Source: Thiotrichaceae bacterium UBA7357 (lineage in GTDB: Bacteria > Pseudomonadota > Gammaproteobacteria > Eutrophobiales > Eutrophobiaceae). From it: 64,000 nucleotides of DNA. Shown in pieces: positions 44,512 to 53,662 of this stretch (positions are counted from its first letter, which is position 1; each line of letters opens with the position of its first letter). Location: the NCBI GenBank assembly GCA_002470825.1, contig DKOR01000017.1, positions 33,798-97,797 of the forward strand, written 5' to 3'. The translations under genes and the position numbers were made by a program. The notes beneath the pieces were generated by a model. The model did not search any database. It was given only the letters and a program-made list of their open reading frames with translations, and was not told the origin of the DNA.

Positions 44512-45864
44512 ATGTATAATTACGACTACGATTTATTCGTTATAGGTGCTGGTTCAGGCGGTGTTCGTGCAGCTCGCATGTCGGCATCCTATGGTGCAAG
44601 AGTGGGTATAGCGGAGGAACGTTATCTTGGTGGAACTTGCGTCAACGTAGGTTGCGTGCCTAAAAAATTACTCGTTTATGCCTCACATGTCTCAGAAGAG
44701 ATTCATAATGCCAAAGGATTTGGATGGGATATTGATCATATATCATATGATTGGTCAAAATTGATAAAGAACAAAAACACCGAAATACAAAGATTAAATG
44801 GTATCTATAAAAATCTACTAGAAAATACTGGTGTCGATATTATAAACGGCAGAGCGACGATTATAGATGCGCATACTGTTGAAATAGGAACCATGAAGTA
44901 TTCCGCTGAAAAAATATTAATTGCTACAGGAGGCTGGCCCAGTGTGCCTGATATTCCCGGCAAGAAATATATTATTTCATCGAATGAAGCCTTCTTTCTT
45001 GAATCACTACCAAAAAAGATAATTATTGTTGGTGGTGGTTATATCGCTGTAGAGTTCGCTGGTATTTTCAATGGATTGGGAGTTGAGACTACTCTTATTC
45101 ATCGCGGGTCTCTATTCTTAAGAGGTTTTGACCAAGACCTACGCTCCATGTTAGCTGAAGAAATGCAAAAGAAAGAGATTAAAATTATATTCAATGTAAA
45201 TGTAAAAAAGATTGATAAAACAGATAAGCAGTTAGTTGCCTATTTTGAAGACGGCACACAACTTGAAGCAGATCAGATTATGTATGCTACAGGTCGTAAA
45301 CCAATGACTGAGAACCTAGGTTTGGAAAATGTTGGAATAGAAATTAATAAAAAAAATGCCATCAAGATCAATGATGATTATCAAACCAATATTCCCTCAA
45401 TATATGCGATAGGTGATGTTACTGATCGTATTAATCTGACGCCCGTTGCATTAGCTGAGGGTATGGCATTAGCAAAAAGATTCTTTGCTAATGAAAAAAA
45501 GATTGTTAATTATTCTGACATCCCCACCTGTGTATTTAGTCAACCAAGCCTTGGTACGGTTGGTTTAACTGAAGAACAGGCAAGGAAAAAATATGTGGAC
45601 ATTGATATCTATAAGTCCAGATTTACTCCCATGAAATACTCTTTGTCAGATAATAATGAAAAAACGATGATGAAAATGATTGTCGAAAAAAAAACTAATC
45701 GTGTCATTGGTGTGCATATGATTGGACCAGATGCGGGTGAAATTATTCAAGGCATTGGCATTGCCATGAAAGCCGGTGCAAGTAAGCAAGATTTTGATTC
45801 CACAATAGGAATTCACCCAACAGCGGCTGAAGAATTCGTTTCTATGCGAGAACCAACAATCTAA
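44512..45864 (+). CDS. gor: Glutathione-disulfide reductase
   Basis: Gor regenerates reduced glutathione with NADPH. 450 residues with FAD motif VIGAGSGGVRAARMS, redox-active C43 and C48 in GGTCVNVGCVPKKL, NAD(P) site VGGGYIAVEFAGIF, AIGDVTDRINLTPVA, and the active-site IGIHPTAAEEF. The region after GGGY includes HRGSLFLRGFD; Arg residues there match NADPH rather than NADH use. Length is as in E. coli. Confidence 0.95.
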   Translation: MYNYDYDLFVIGAGSGGVRAARMSASYGARVGIAEERYLGGTCVNVGCVPKKLLVYASHVSEEIHNAKGFGWDIDHISYDWSKLIKNKNTEIQRLNGIYKNLLENTGVDIINGRATIIDAHTVEIGTMKYSAEKILIATGGWPSVPDIPGKKYIISSNEAFFLESLPKKIIIVGGGYIAVEFAGIFNGLGVETTLIHRGSLFLRGFDQDLRSMLAEEMQKKEIKIIFNVNVKKIDKTDKQLVAYFEDGTQLEADQIMYATGRKPMTENLGLENVGIEINKKNAIKINDDYQTNIPSIYAIGDVTDRINLTPVALAEGMALAKRFFANEKKIVNYSDIPTCVFSQPSLGTVGLTEEQARKKYVDIDIYKSRFTPMKYSLSDNNEKTMMKMIVEKKTNRVIGVHMIGPDAGEIIQGIGIAMKAGASKQDFDSTIGIHPTAAEEFVSMREPTI

Positions 45865-45896
45865 TTAAGACATGACTATTTACTTTACTCAAAGAA

Positions 45897-45964
45897 GCCG
45901 AGAGAACGTAGCACCTCTTCAAAGTATTACTATTCAAGTATAGTAATATACCACGAACCTCGGC
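45897..45964. repeat. Nested inverted repeats after gor
   Basis: An outer GCCGAG/CTCGGC (45897-45902 and 45959-45964) encloses a perfect 9-base stem TATTACTAT/ATAGTAATA (45925-45948, loop TCAAGT). The element is 33 bases past the gor stop. There is no T-run. It may be a terminator, an RNA element or a cruciform. Confidence 0.4.
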
Positions 45965-46110
45965 AAAGGGAGACACTAATACTATATGAGCCTATCCATA
46001 ATAGAGTTACTCAATATTTTTTGATAACTGCTCTAATTGTCATGTACAAAGGATTTTTGTTTTTGAGATCACTCATTAACATTATGACAAACCTTTAGTA
46101 TCATCTGTAC

Positions 46111-46677
46111 ATGAAACAAAAAAAATCAAACCCCCAGGGGAAAGGACTGTCTACTGTCCTAGACGCGTTAATAGACAGTCAAGTGAAATCTTCGTTACCT
46201 CCAAAGGATATTGATCAGGTGTCCAGTGAGTTGTTTACCTCATTATTTGTACTCAATACTAATTTTGAATTTAGACCTGTTGCTGGAAATAGTTATTGGC
46301 TATACCACACGAATGATAAATTCAAACTATTCAGTACATCTCCGAGTGATTGGGCCTGCGGTCAACCAGGGATATTCATCGGACAATGCGTCTTACAAAA
46401 TGATGTAACTTGGACTATACAGATTAATGAGGAAGTCTCACAACAAGAATGGTTTATTCGTTACATGGAAAAACAGAAAAATTATCTTCAGGAATCGTTG
46501 GGAGATTCAAATACGCTAGAAGAAGCGATGCCTTACTATGTCAAAAAAATGTCATACTACAGTCGATTACTAGCATATGGCCTCGGAACTTCGTTAAACA
46601 TCTCTATGCAAAAATCTGGAATTAATTCACTCCACTATGATCAAGCTAAATTACTTTTAAATTGTCATTCAAAATAG
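46111..46677 (+). CDS. DUF2452-like cytosolic protein
   Basis: 188 residues without signal or membrane segments. It starts KKSNPQGKGLSTVLDALIDS, a pattern I associate with DUF2452 proteins, then has FVLNTNFEFRPVAGNSYWLY, FKLFSTSPSDWACGQPG and a helical C-terminus with YYSRLLAYGLGTSLNISMQ. The family has no known function. A nested inverted repeat lies just upstream of the gene. The family name is given with moderate confidence; that it is a real gene is likely. Confidence 0.65.
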   Translation: MKQKKSNPQGKGLSTVLDALIDSQVKSSLPPKDIDQVSSELFTSLFVLNTNFEFRPVAGNSYWLYHTNDKFKLFSTSPSDWACGQPGIFIGQCVLQNDVTWTIQINEEVSQQEWFIRYMEKQKNYLQESLGDSNTLEEAMPYYVKKMSYYSRLLAYGLGTSLNISMQKSGINSLHYDQAKLLLNCHSK

Positions 46678-46754
46678 TCTAAAAAACACATATTGAATTC
46701 TATAATCTTGCTCTAGTTCAATGTCTTAGACTAAGAACTCACTAAAAGAGTACT

Positions 46755-47273
46755 TTATATCGTCCCACTACCCTTCTGTAAGTCGATCAAATATTGCAAC
46801 AATAATTTTGCTGATTTAGATGGCTTGTTTTGTATTTTTTCTTTTTTTTCATTTCTAATCAATTGAGCAATATGTTGTCGCTCTAAACAATCGAACCTTA
46901 ATGCCAGCTCATTCAATAAGACATGGTCATTCTTCAGGAGCCTATCCCTCCATTCTTCAAGCATAGGATAATCGTTTACTTCACCTTGATTCGACTGTTG
47001 TGATTTACCTAATGCTTTGCGAATCGACATTTCATCTTCGTTAGGCATTAAGTTACCTATATACTTAAGTTGTCTGTTTAACGCACCATGCTTCATGATT
47101 TTTGCTGCAACGATTGCATCCTTAAGTGTATTGGAAATAGGAAAATTAATAAGTTGCTTTTCAGACAATTCGACAAGTTGTTTCCCCAGTAATTGCAATT
47201 TCTGCAACTCACGCTTAATTTCTGATTTACTTTTTTGCAGACTACTACTTTTTTGTTCAACATTATTATGCAT
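46755..47273 (-). CDS. darP: Ribosome-associated protein DarP (YjgA, DUF615)
   Basis: DarP joins late 50S ribosome assembly. 172 residues with the family pattern: KSKSEIKRELQKLQLLGKQL, DAIVAAKIMKHGALNRQLKY, GNLMPNEDEMSIRKAL, and WRDRLLKNDHVLLNEL. It is the last gene of a long minus-strand series and follows a GST gene by 9 bases. Confidence 0.95.
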   Translation of the reverse strand: MHNNVEQKSSSLQKSKSEIKRELQKLQLLGKQLVELSEKQLINFPISNTLKDAIVAAKIMKHGALNRQLKYIGNLMPNEDEMSIRKALGKSQQSNQGEVNDYPMLEEWRDRLLKNDHVLLNELALRFDCLERQHIAQLIRNEKKEKIQNKPSKSAKLLLQYLIDLQKGSGTI

Positions 47274-47282
47274 TATTTTTGA

Positions 47283-47951
47283 TTATGTTATTGTCGAGCC
47301 ATCGGGCATATGTGTCGCTTTACTTTTCTGCACACATTCTCGCTCCTGCAATTGGTGGTACCAGCGATTGACATGATATGCACTTGTTGGAATCTTCATT
47401 TCCATTGCATGTCCCATGTCTATAACGCATATCGTCGTAATATCAGCTACTGAAAAACTTTCACCTGCAACAAATTTATTATCTGCAAGCTGATCATTAA
47501 ATTTCTTATAGAAACTAGCAACACGTATTTTACCTCGGTCAATTAAAGCCGAAATCTGAGGAATTCGTTGACTATAGCCTGGCAAACCTCTATCAATCAT
47601 AGCCGGATGTGAATTACGCAAAATTTCTGCATGAGCAATCATACCTCCATCATAAGCACGTCGCTCCCATGAACTGATTGTAGCCTTTTCTAAAGCAGTC
47701 GTGCCCATTAAAGGTTGCTCAGGATAAAGAGCCTCAAAGTAGTGCCAAATTGCTAAGCCCTCACCAATTTGCGTGCCATCATTTAGTTCCAACATAGGAA
47801 CCATCTCATGTACATACTGATCGCGAAAGTCTTCTTTTAGTATAATATCAGATGTTATACATTCCACTCGTTCAACCTCTATGCCCTTTTCAAGAAGGTA
47901 CATCCTTACTCGCCTACAGTTCGGAGCAAAATCCCATTCATATAATTTCAT
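47283..47951 (-). CDS. Glutathione S-transferase family protein
   Basis: 222 residues. The thioredoxin-like domain starts MKLYEWDFAPNCRRVRMYLL; the APNC sequence puts a Cys at the usual active-site loop, as in Beta/Omega-like enzymes. HEMVPMLELNDGTQIGEGLAI is the glutathione site with the cis-Pro. The C-terminal helical domain includes KFVAGESFSVADITTI. It lies between the Sel1 gene and darP on the same strand. Substrate is unknown. It is the third GST in the window. Confidence 0.88.
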   Translation of the reverse strand: MKLYEWDFAPNCRRVRMYLLEKGIEVERVECITSDIILKEDFRDQYVHEMVPMLELNDGTQIGEGLAIWHYFEALYPEQPLMGTTALEKATISSWERRAYDGGMIAHAEILRNSHPAMIDRGLPGYSQRIPQISALIDRGKIRVASFYKKFNDQLADNKFVAGESFSVADITTICVIDMGHAMEMKIPTSAYHVNRWYHQLQERECVQKSKATHMPDGSTIT

Positions 47952-47991
47952 AAAATTTCCTTATGCAATTAACCTAGTCTAAAAATGTCAA

Positions 47992-48807
47992 CTATTTTCC
48001 TGTTGAGGAATATTCAAAAAAAGACTCAATCCATTCTTTAGCTAATCTTCGTGCAAGTTCTATTTGAGATGCTGTCATATTTTTTTCGATTTTATCTCTT
48101 TGTCTCACGGAACCATTAAATTTATTCTTTGCTGAAAGATTGAACCATTTATGTGCTTCGACAACATTTGGCATAATACCTTCTCCTTCATGATACATGA
48201 CGCCTACATTATATTGCGCCTTTGCATTACCCTGTTCTGCTGATGCTTTATACCAGTAGAATGCTAATTCATTATTTTTCATCAAACCTTGCCCGGCATA
48301 GTGCATAAAAGCAAAATTCACCTGCGAATCAGCATCTCCTTGCTTTGCTGCTTTTCCATACCAATAAGCAGATTGTTCATAATTCTGTATAATATTAGGC
48401 TCTTTTTTATACATATACCCAAGATTAAACTGAGCCTCTACATCACCCTGCTCAGCTGATTTTTTATACCACCTTAATGCTTTCGTATAATTTTTTACCA
48501 CACCATGTCCTTGTATATACATTGCAGCAAGCGTATTTTGCGCAGAGACGAGTCCTTCTTCCGCTAATTCTTGATATAAGGTGAATGCTTTTTGATGATC
48601 CTGAGGTATACCGATACCATTGTAATACATATAAGCGATATTATTCCGTGCAACTATATTGCCTTGTTCTGCTAACTTCTCATATGCATAGAATGCTGTT
48701 ATTACATCATTACGTTCATAGGCCTTCTTGGCATCTGACAATTCCCCAGAAAAAGCAGGCGATAAAAATATTAGTGGCGATAAGAGCAGCGTGATTTTTA
48801 AATACAT
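47992..48807 (-). CDS. Exported Sel1-repeat protein
   Basis: 271 residues from ATG 48807 (a TTG at 48834 is also possible). A signal peptide (LKITLLLSPLIFLSPAFSG) is followed by about six Sel1 repeats of 36 residues, e.g. ARNNIAYMYYNGIGIPQD, AQFNLGYMYKKEPN, AQYNVGVMYHEGEGIMPN. The C-terminal NLSAKNKFNGSVRQRDKIEK segment is common in Sel1 proteins. It is likely a periplasmic scaffold. It follows a small exported protein gene and precedes a GST gene. Confidence 0.9.
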   Translation of the reverse strand: MYLKITLLLSPLIFLSPAFSGELSDAKKAYERNDVITAFYAYEKLAEQGNIVARNNIAYMYYNGIGIPQDHQKAFTLYQELAEEGLVSAQNTLAAMYIQGHGVVKNYTKALRWYKKSAEQGDVEAQFNLGYMYKKEPNIIQNYEQSAYWYGKAAKQGDADSQVNFAFMHYAGQGLMKNNELAFYWYKASAEQGNAKAQYNVGVMYHEGEGIMPNVVEAHKWFNLSAKNKFNGSVRQRDKIEKNMTASQIELARRLAKEWIESFFEYSSTGK

Positions 48808-48842
48808 GTGGTTATTTTTACGAGTAATTTTCAATAACTGTC

Positions 48843-49169
48843 TTACTTGATTTTTTCATCTCTGCAATGTCCGATAAATATATTGTATTCTTGTATGATT
48901 TTATTAGCTAAATCTGTTCTTAATTTGCATTGAACTAGCTCTTTTGAGCGGTAGCCAAAATCTATTCTCACTCTGTCGCAACCAAAATCTTTCTTAGTAG
49001 CTCGAAAAACTTTTTTTAAGACACTAGGACACAGCCCAGAACTCTTAACAGCATCCAATCTATATACTTTTTCTAGAATAGAAACATCTACTTTATTTGC
49101 TCTGACAGTTGATGACATGGATAATGTTAATATGACAATAACTGATGCATAACGCGTTGAGATACCCAT
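48843..49169 (-). CDS. Small exported protein with four cysteines, unknown
   Basis: 108 residues. GAGGG lies 6 bases before ATG 49169, which is a better start than ATG 49175. Residues 1-24 form a signal peptide (VIVILTLSMSSTVRA). The mature part has four Cys (GLCPSV, DFGCDRV, LVQCKL, IGHCRD), probably two disulfides in the periplasm. No family is recognised. It starts 19 bases after the ABC ATPase gene and is probably co-transcribed with it. Confidence 0.65.
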   Translation of the reverse strand: MGISTRYASVIVILTLSMSSTVRANKVDVSILEKVYRLDAVKSSGLCPSVLKKVFRATKKDFGCDRVRIDFGYRSKELVQCKLRTDLANKIIQEYNIFIGHCRDEKIK

Positions 49170-49188
49170 AACCATCCCTCAAACTTTA

Positions 49189-50829
49189 TCAGCCAGTGCC
49201 AGTCTTTACAATTCTTGGTACAGCAGATAATAGTTCTTTGGTGTATTCACTTTTTGGATGTATCAATACTTGTTCAACATCGCCTTGCTCTACAATTTCA
49301 CCCTGATACATAACAGCAACAGTATCTGCTATGTATTCAACAACACTAATATTGTGAGTAATAAACAAATACCCCAGTTGATATTTTTTTTGTAACTTTC
49401 TAAATAATGCTAAAATTTGTGACTGCACAGACACATCTAATGCACTGGTTGGTTCATCGCAAATAATAAGTTTTGGTTTTACGGCTAATGCACGTGCGAT
49501 ACAAACACGTTGTCGTTGACCTCCAGAAAACTCATGAGGATAGCGCAGTTGATGTTCAGGTAATAAGCCGACCTGTTCCAATAACTCTTCTGTCATTTGA
49601 TCACGGTCTTTACGTGTCTCGCCTATCCCTTGCGCTAGCATACCCTCTTGAATTATATCTTTAATCATCATTCTTGGGTTCATTGAGGAATACGGGTCTT
49701 GGAATACAATCTGAATCTCTGAGCGTTTCTGTCTTAGTGCAGCAGCACCCAGAGTACTCAAGTTAATATTTTTATATAAAACCTCACCTGAGGTTATCTG
49801 TAATAAACGTAAGATCCCTTTTCCCAGTGTAGTCTTACCTGAACCTGACTCGCCAACCAACGCCAAAGTTTCGCCCGCATGTAATTTTAATGTGACACCA
49901 TCTACAGCTCGAACGTGGCCAACAACGCGCTTAAAGACACCTTTTTTGATAGGATAATGAATTTTGAGATTATTTACTTTTAATAAGCATTCTTCATCGG
50001 TTCCTTGAAATTTAGCAATTTTGGATTCATCCTGACGTTTTTGCCAACTCGGAATAGCATCGAATAATTGCAAAGTATAGGGGTGTTCGGGTTTAGAAAA
50101 CAAAGTTACCTTATCTTTTGCTTCAACTATTTTACCCGTACGCATCACCGCAATATGATCTGCCATTTCTGATGCGACTCCAAGATCATGTGTAATAAAT
50201 AATATAGCCATACCGGTATCTTTTTGTAACTTACACAACAGTGACAGCACTTGAGATTGAATAGTAACGTCTAACGCCGTTGTCGGTTCATCCGCAATTA
50301 ATAAATCAGGCTCTCCTGCCAGGGCCATTGCAATCATGATGCGTTGTTTCATGCCTCCGGAAAATTGATGCGGATACTCATTAATGCGTCTATCAGGTTC
50401 AGGAATACCTACTGCATCTAATAACTCAATACTTCGTACTAAACACTCCAGCTTTGAGAGTTTTTGATGCCGAAATAATGTTTCACTAATTTGTTGACCA
50501 GCTGTCAAAACTGGATTTAATGATGATTGCGGTTCCTGAAAAATCATACCTATCTTAGCACCACGAACATCGCGCATTTTACTCTCTGGTAAGTCGAAAA
50601 TATTTTGTCCGTTTAATATTACTTCACCACTTACGATACCTGCTGCCGAAGGTAACAAACGCATGATAGATAGCGCGGTAATAGATTTACCACTACCCGA
50701 CTCACCCAATAAGACAAAGGTCTCACCTTTATTAATGGTAAAATTAATATCATCTACAACATTGACTTTATCATTACCAGTTCCTATAGCAGTTGTGAGC
50801 TGATTAACCTTAAGTAGTGACTCTATCAT
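49189..50829 (-). CDS. Peptide ABC transporter, tandem ATPase subunit (YejF-type)
   Basis: 546 residues with two complete ABC ATPase domains fused in one chain. Each has Walker A (GESGSGKS twice), Q-loop (IFQEPQSSLNP; VFQDPYSSMNP), signature (FSGGMKQRIMIAMAL; FSGGQRQRVCIARAL) and Walker B (LLIADEPTTALD; LIICDEPTSALD). Each ends with the oligopeptide transporter-type tail (EHPYTLQL; KSEYTKELL). It is the energy subunit for the two permeases and binding protein upstream. E. coli YejF has the same fused arrangement. Confidence 0.93.
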   Translation of the reverse strand: MIESLLKVNQLTTAIGTGNDKVNVVDDINFTINKGETFVLLGESGSGKSITALSIMRLLPSAAGIVSGEVILNGQNIFDLPESKMRDVRGAKIGMIFQEPQSSLNPVLTAGQQISETLFRHQKLSKLECLVRSIELLDAVGIPEPDRRINEYPHQFSGGMKQRIMIAMALAGEPDLLIADEPTTALDVTIQSQVLSLLCKLQKDTGMAILFITHDLGVASEMADHIAVMRTGKIVEAKDKVTLFSKPEHPYTLQLFDAIPSWQKRQDESKIAKFQGTDEECLLKVNNLKIHYPIKKGVFKRVVGHVRAVDGVTLKLHAGETLALVGESGSGKTTLGKGILRLLQITSGEVLYKNINLSTLGAAALRQKRSEIQIVFQDPYSSMNPRMMIKDIIQEGMLAQGIGETRKDRDQMTEELLEQVGLLPEHQLRYPHEFSGGQRQRVCIARALAVKPKLIICDEPTSALDVSVQSQILALFRKLQKKYQLGYLFITHNISVVEYIADTVAVMYQGEIVEQGDVEQVLIHPKSEYTKELLSAVPRIVKTGTG

Positions 50830-50831
50830 TA

Positions 50832-51239
50832 TTATTCTGTCCCCAAGTCAGATAATTTACGTGGTTTGTGGTTCTCGTCAATTGCAACGTAGATCAATTC
50901 GGCCTCAGTTACTTTGACAGCTTGCTTATTTAACGGATGACGCTCAGCATACACTTCGACTTTTACAATAATTGAGGTAATACCAGTCTTAATCACTTCT
51001 GCATAACAACTTATTAGATCGCCTATAAAAATAGGTTCATGGAATTCAATCATATTTACTGCAACAGTGACTATTTTACATTTTGCTCGCTCTAGTGCTG
51101 CAACTGCTCTAGCAATATCAATCTGGGACATTATCCAACCACCGAAAATACTATCACTCGCATTGGTATCTCTTGGCAAAGCAACAATTTTAATTGCTGA
51201 CTGCTTACCAATGAGTAATATTACATTTATATTCGGCAT
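50832..51239 (-). CDS. Acyl-CoA thioesterase, YciA-like hotdog fold
   Basis: 135 residues. The active-site sequence is ALPRDTNASDSIFGGWIMSQID, read here from residue 21, where Asp and the Gly pair match YciA. VNMIEFHEPIFIGDLISCYAEV and TEAELIYVAIDE complete the hotdog fold. YciA hydrolyses a broad range of acyl-CoAs. Here it is inserted between the second permease and the ATPase gene of a peptide ABC transporter, 2 bases before the latter. This is an unusual place for it and may reflect only co-expression. Confidence 0.9.
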   Translation of the reverse strand: MPNINVILLIGKQSAIKIVALPRDTNASDSIFGGWIMSQIDIARAVAALERAKCKIVTVAVNMIEFHEPIFIGDLISCYAEVIKTGITSIIVKVEVYAERHPLNKQAVKVTEAELIYVAIDENHKPRKLSDLGTE

Positions 51240-51281
51240 ATTTTTTTTATTTGTAAACTAATGATTTATTTATACGTATGC

Positions 51282-52682
51282 TTATTGTTGTCGTATCCTA
51301 GGATCAAACGCATCGCGTACCGCATCAGAAAACAAATTGGCTGCAAGGACGAGTACAAACATGAATACAAATGCCGCTGCAAGAGACCACCAGACTATTG
51401 GTTCACGCGCCATCTCCATACGTGCACCATTAATCATATTACCCCAACTATTCATGCTCGGATCAACACCAATATTAATATATGAAAGTACAGCTTCTGC
51501 TAGTACAAGCCCACTAAAATCAATCACAATTGTAATCATAACAATATGCATAAGATTAGGTAATAAATGTCGTAACATGATACTTATATTACCTACACCA
51601 AAAGCTTGTGCTGCTTTTACATAATCTACCTCTCGTAGTTTTAATGTCTCTGCTCTTAATAATCGACACAGACCAGTCCAACTAGTTATACCTAAAATGA
51701 CACAAAGAAATAAAAGTCTTAGATCTGCTCTTTCTTCGATACTGTTAAAATCATCAGAATGGTTGCCAATATAAACCTGCAGTAATAAGATTGATGCTGC
51801 GATGAGTAAAACGCCCGGAATAGAGTTTAAGGTGGTATAAAGATATTGAATGACATCATCAATCCAGCCACGAAAATATCCTGCCATCAAGCCCATCATA
51901 ACTGCAAAAGGCAACATAACAAGTGTTGTTAAGCTACCAATAAGTAGCCCTGTGCGAACACTCTTAATAGCTTGAAATAGCACGTCTTGACCAACTTTAT
52001 CAGTACCTAAAACATGATAGTACTGTGATAAATTATAAATAATTGACATGGATATTAGAGTAATACTTATTGTGATAATCATGGCTGTCCAAGCGACAGG
52101 AAACTCATTCTTACAAATTTTATTAAATGCTTGTTTAAATCTAATTTTATGAGTCTTACTCAAAATAAAAATAATGAAACTCGACAAAACGAAACTGACA
52201 GATAATCCATAAACTAAACCAATAAATATTTTTTTTGTAATATCAGCTAAACTATCCAACTCTGGGTTATCTAAATGTGCTCCTCCATACTTTAATCTAG
52301 CATAAGCTCTGATTTGTTTTCCGCTAGAAAGATCTGTCATCTCTTTAGCAAAAGAATAACTTGCTAATGGGGCTGAATAGGTGCGTTCTGTATTTTTATT
52401 CAAATCATCAAGAACAAGATCTAATAAACTAGTTACTTCGGTTGAATATGTTGTATCACTAGACTTTGTTGATTCTAGTTTCGGATGAAAATGAACTGAA
52501 TCAAGCAAGCCAACAACAATATAAATGACAAGAATAATTGCAGCAGACATTGCGAGTGGTCGACAAGCAACAGCGTGCCAAGGTGTACGTAAATGCTCAT
52601 AGTGTCTAGCATAAAATACATAAGTAAAAACCATCAAAACGAGAATAAAAATAAGCGCATCAGTAATAAAGATAACAGGCAT
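51282..52682 (-). CDS. Peptide ABC transporter permease (DppC/YejE-type) with N-terminal extension
   Basis: 466 residues. The last about 250 residues are the DppC-type permease with the EAA loop: LLRAETLKLREVDYVKAAQA, FGVGNISIMLRHLLPN, and SWGNMINGARMEMAREP. The first about 210 residues carry two extra membrane segments and a charged periplasmic loop (FHPKLESTKSSDTTYSTEV), longer than YejE (341 residues). The extension is known in some Pseudomonas-type transporters. It starts 2 bases after the first permease gene ends. Confidence 0.92.
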   Translation of the reverse strand: MPVIFITDALIFILVLMVFTYVFYARHYEHLRTPWHAVACRPLAMSAAIILVIYIVVGLLDSVHFHPKLESTKSSDTTYSTEVTSLLDLVLDDLNKNTERTYSAPLASYSFAKEMTDLSSGKQIRAYARLKYGGAHLDNPELDSLADITKKIFIGLVYGLSVSFVLSSFIIFILSKTHKIRFKQAFNKICKNEFPVAWTAMIITISITLISMSIIYNLSQYYHVLGTDKVGQDVLFQAIKSVRTGLLIGSLTTLVMLPFAVMMGLMAGYFRGWIDDVIQYLYTTLNSIPGVLLIAASILLLQVYIGNHSDDFNSIEERADLRLLFLCVILGITSWTGLCRLLRAETLKLREVDYVKAAQAFGVGNISIMLRHLLPNLMHIVMITIVIDFSGLVLAEAVLSYINIGVDPSMNSWGNMINGARMEMAREPIVWWSLAAAFVFMFVLVLAANLFSDAVRDAFDPRIRQQ

Positions 52683-52684
52683 AT

Positions 52685-53662
52685 TTAATTCAACCCAACT
52701 CTAGGATCGACTAAGGTATAAGAAATGTCTGTTAGGATTAAACCAATGATGTACAACACCGAGCCTAGAAAAACCATCGAACGAACAATGGCAAAATCCT
52801 GTCGACTAATAGCATCAATGGTATAACTTCCTAGTCCTGGTATTGCAAAAAATGATTCCACAATCAAACTACCCATAAACAGACTAGGTAAAATAACCAC
52901 AACCCCTGTTAATATTGGTATCAATCCATTCATGAGTACATGTTGATATAGCACGCGAGTTTCAGACAAGCCCTTAGCCTTTGCTGTACGAACATAATCT
53001 TTTCCCATTTCTTCGAGAAAAATAGTTCGATACCAGCGGGTACTCACTCCTATCCCACCAATTAAACCAATAAAGATGGGTAAGATTGTAAACTTTACTG
53101 CATGAAGACCCGTGTCATAACCTGAAATAGGTACAAGATGAAGAAATTTACCGATAAGGTACTGTCCTCCAATAATATAAAACAATCCCGAGATAGACAT
53201 CATGATGACACAGAGAATAACGCCGGAGACGTCGACATAAGTTCCTCGAAAAAATGCGAGTATTAGCCCAAATGAAATATAACTTAATAATCCTAATATC
53301 AAACTAGGAACAGTAATAGCAAGGCTTGGCCACATCCGTTGACTGATGTCATGCCCTATATCGCGGCCACTATCGGAACGACCAAAATCAAATACAAATA
53401 ACTTCACTGAATTTTGAAAAAATATTGTATCAGTTATTTTTTTTATAGATTCGGAATCTTTATTCCAAAGTATTGGTTTATCATAACCTCTTTCTTCTTT
53501 CCAATTTGTTATTGTCACATCACTAACTCGTTTCATTCCAAGTTGCATACGTGCCATATCATCAGGTGTATTAACCACAAAAAATAAAACAAAAGTAATA
53601 ATATTTACACCGATCAATATCGGAAAAGCGTACGCGACACGTCGTAGAATATAACTAATCAT
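52685..53662 (-). CDS. Peptide ABC transporter permease (DppB/YejB-type)
   Basis: 325 residues with the DppB pattern: ISYILRRVAYAFPILIGVNI at the N-terminus, a periplasmic loop, then the EAA motif YVRTAKAKGLSETRVLYQHV and PSLFMGSLIVESFFAIPGLG. It overlaps the binding-protein gene by 4 bases (ATGA), so they are co-translated. It pairs with the downstream permease to form the membrane channel. Confidence 0.94.
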   Translation of the reverse strand: MISYILRRVAYAFPILIGVNIITFVLFFVVNTPDDMARMQLGMKRVSDVTITNWKEERGYDKPILWNKDSESIKKITDTIFFQNSVKLFVFDFGRSDSGRDIGHDISQRMWPSLAITVPSLILGLLSYISFGLILAFFRGTYVDVSGVILCVIMMSISGLFYIIGGQYLIGKFLHLVPISGYDTGLHAVKFTILPIFIGLIGGIGVSTRWYRTIFLEEMGKDYVRTAKAKGLSETRVLYQHVLMNGLIPILTGVVVILPSLFMGSLIVESFFAIPGLGSYTIDAISRQDFAIVRSMVFLGSVLYIIGLILTDISYTLVDPRVGLN

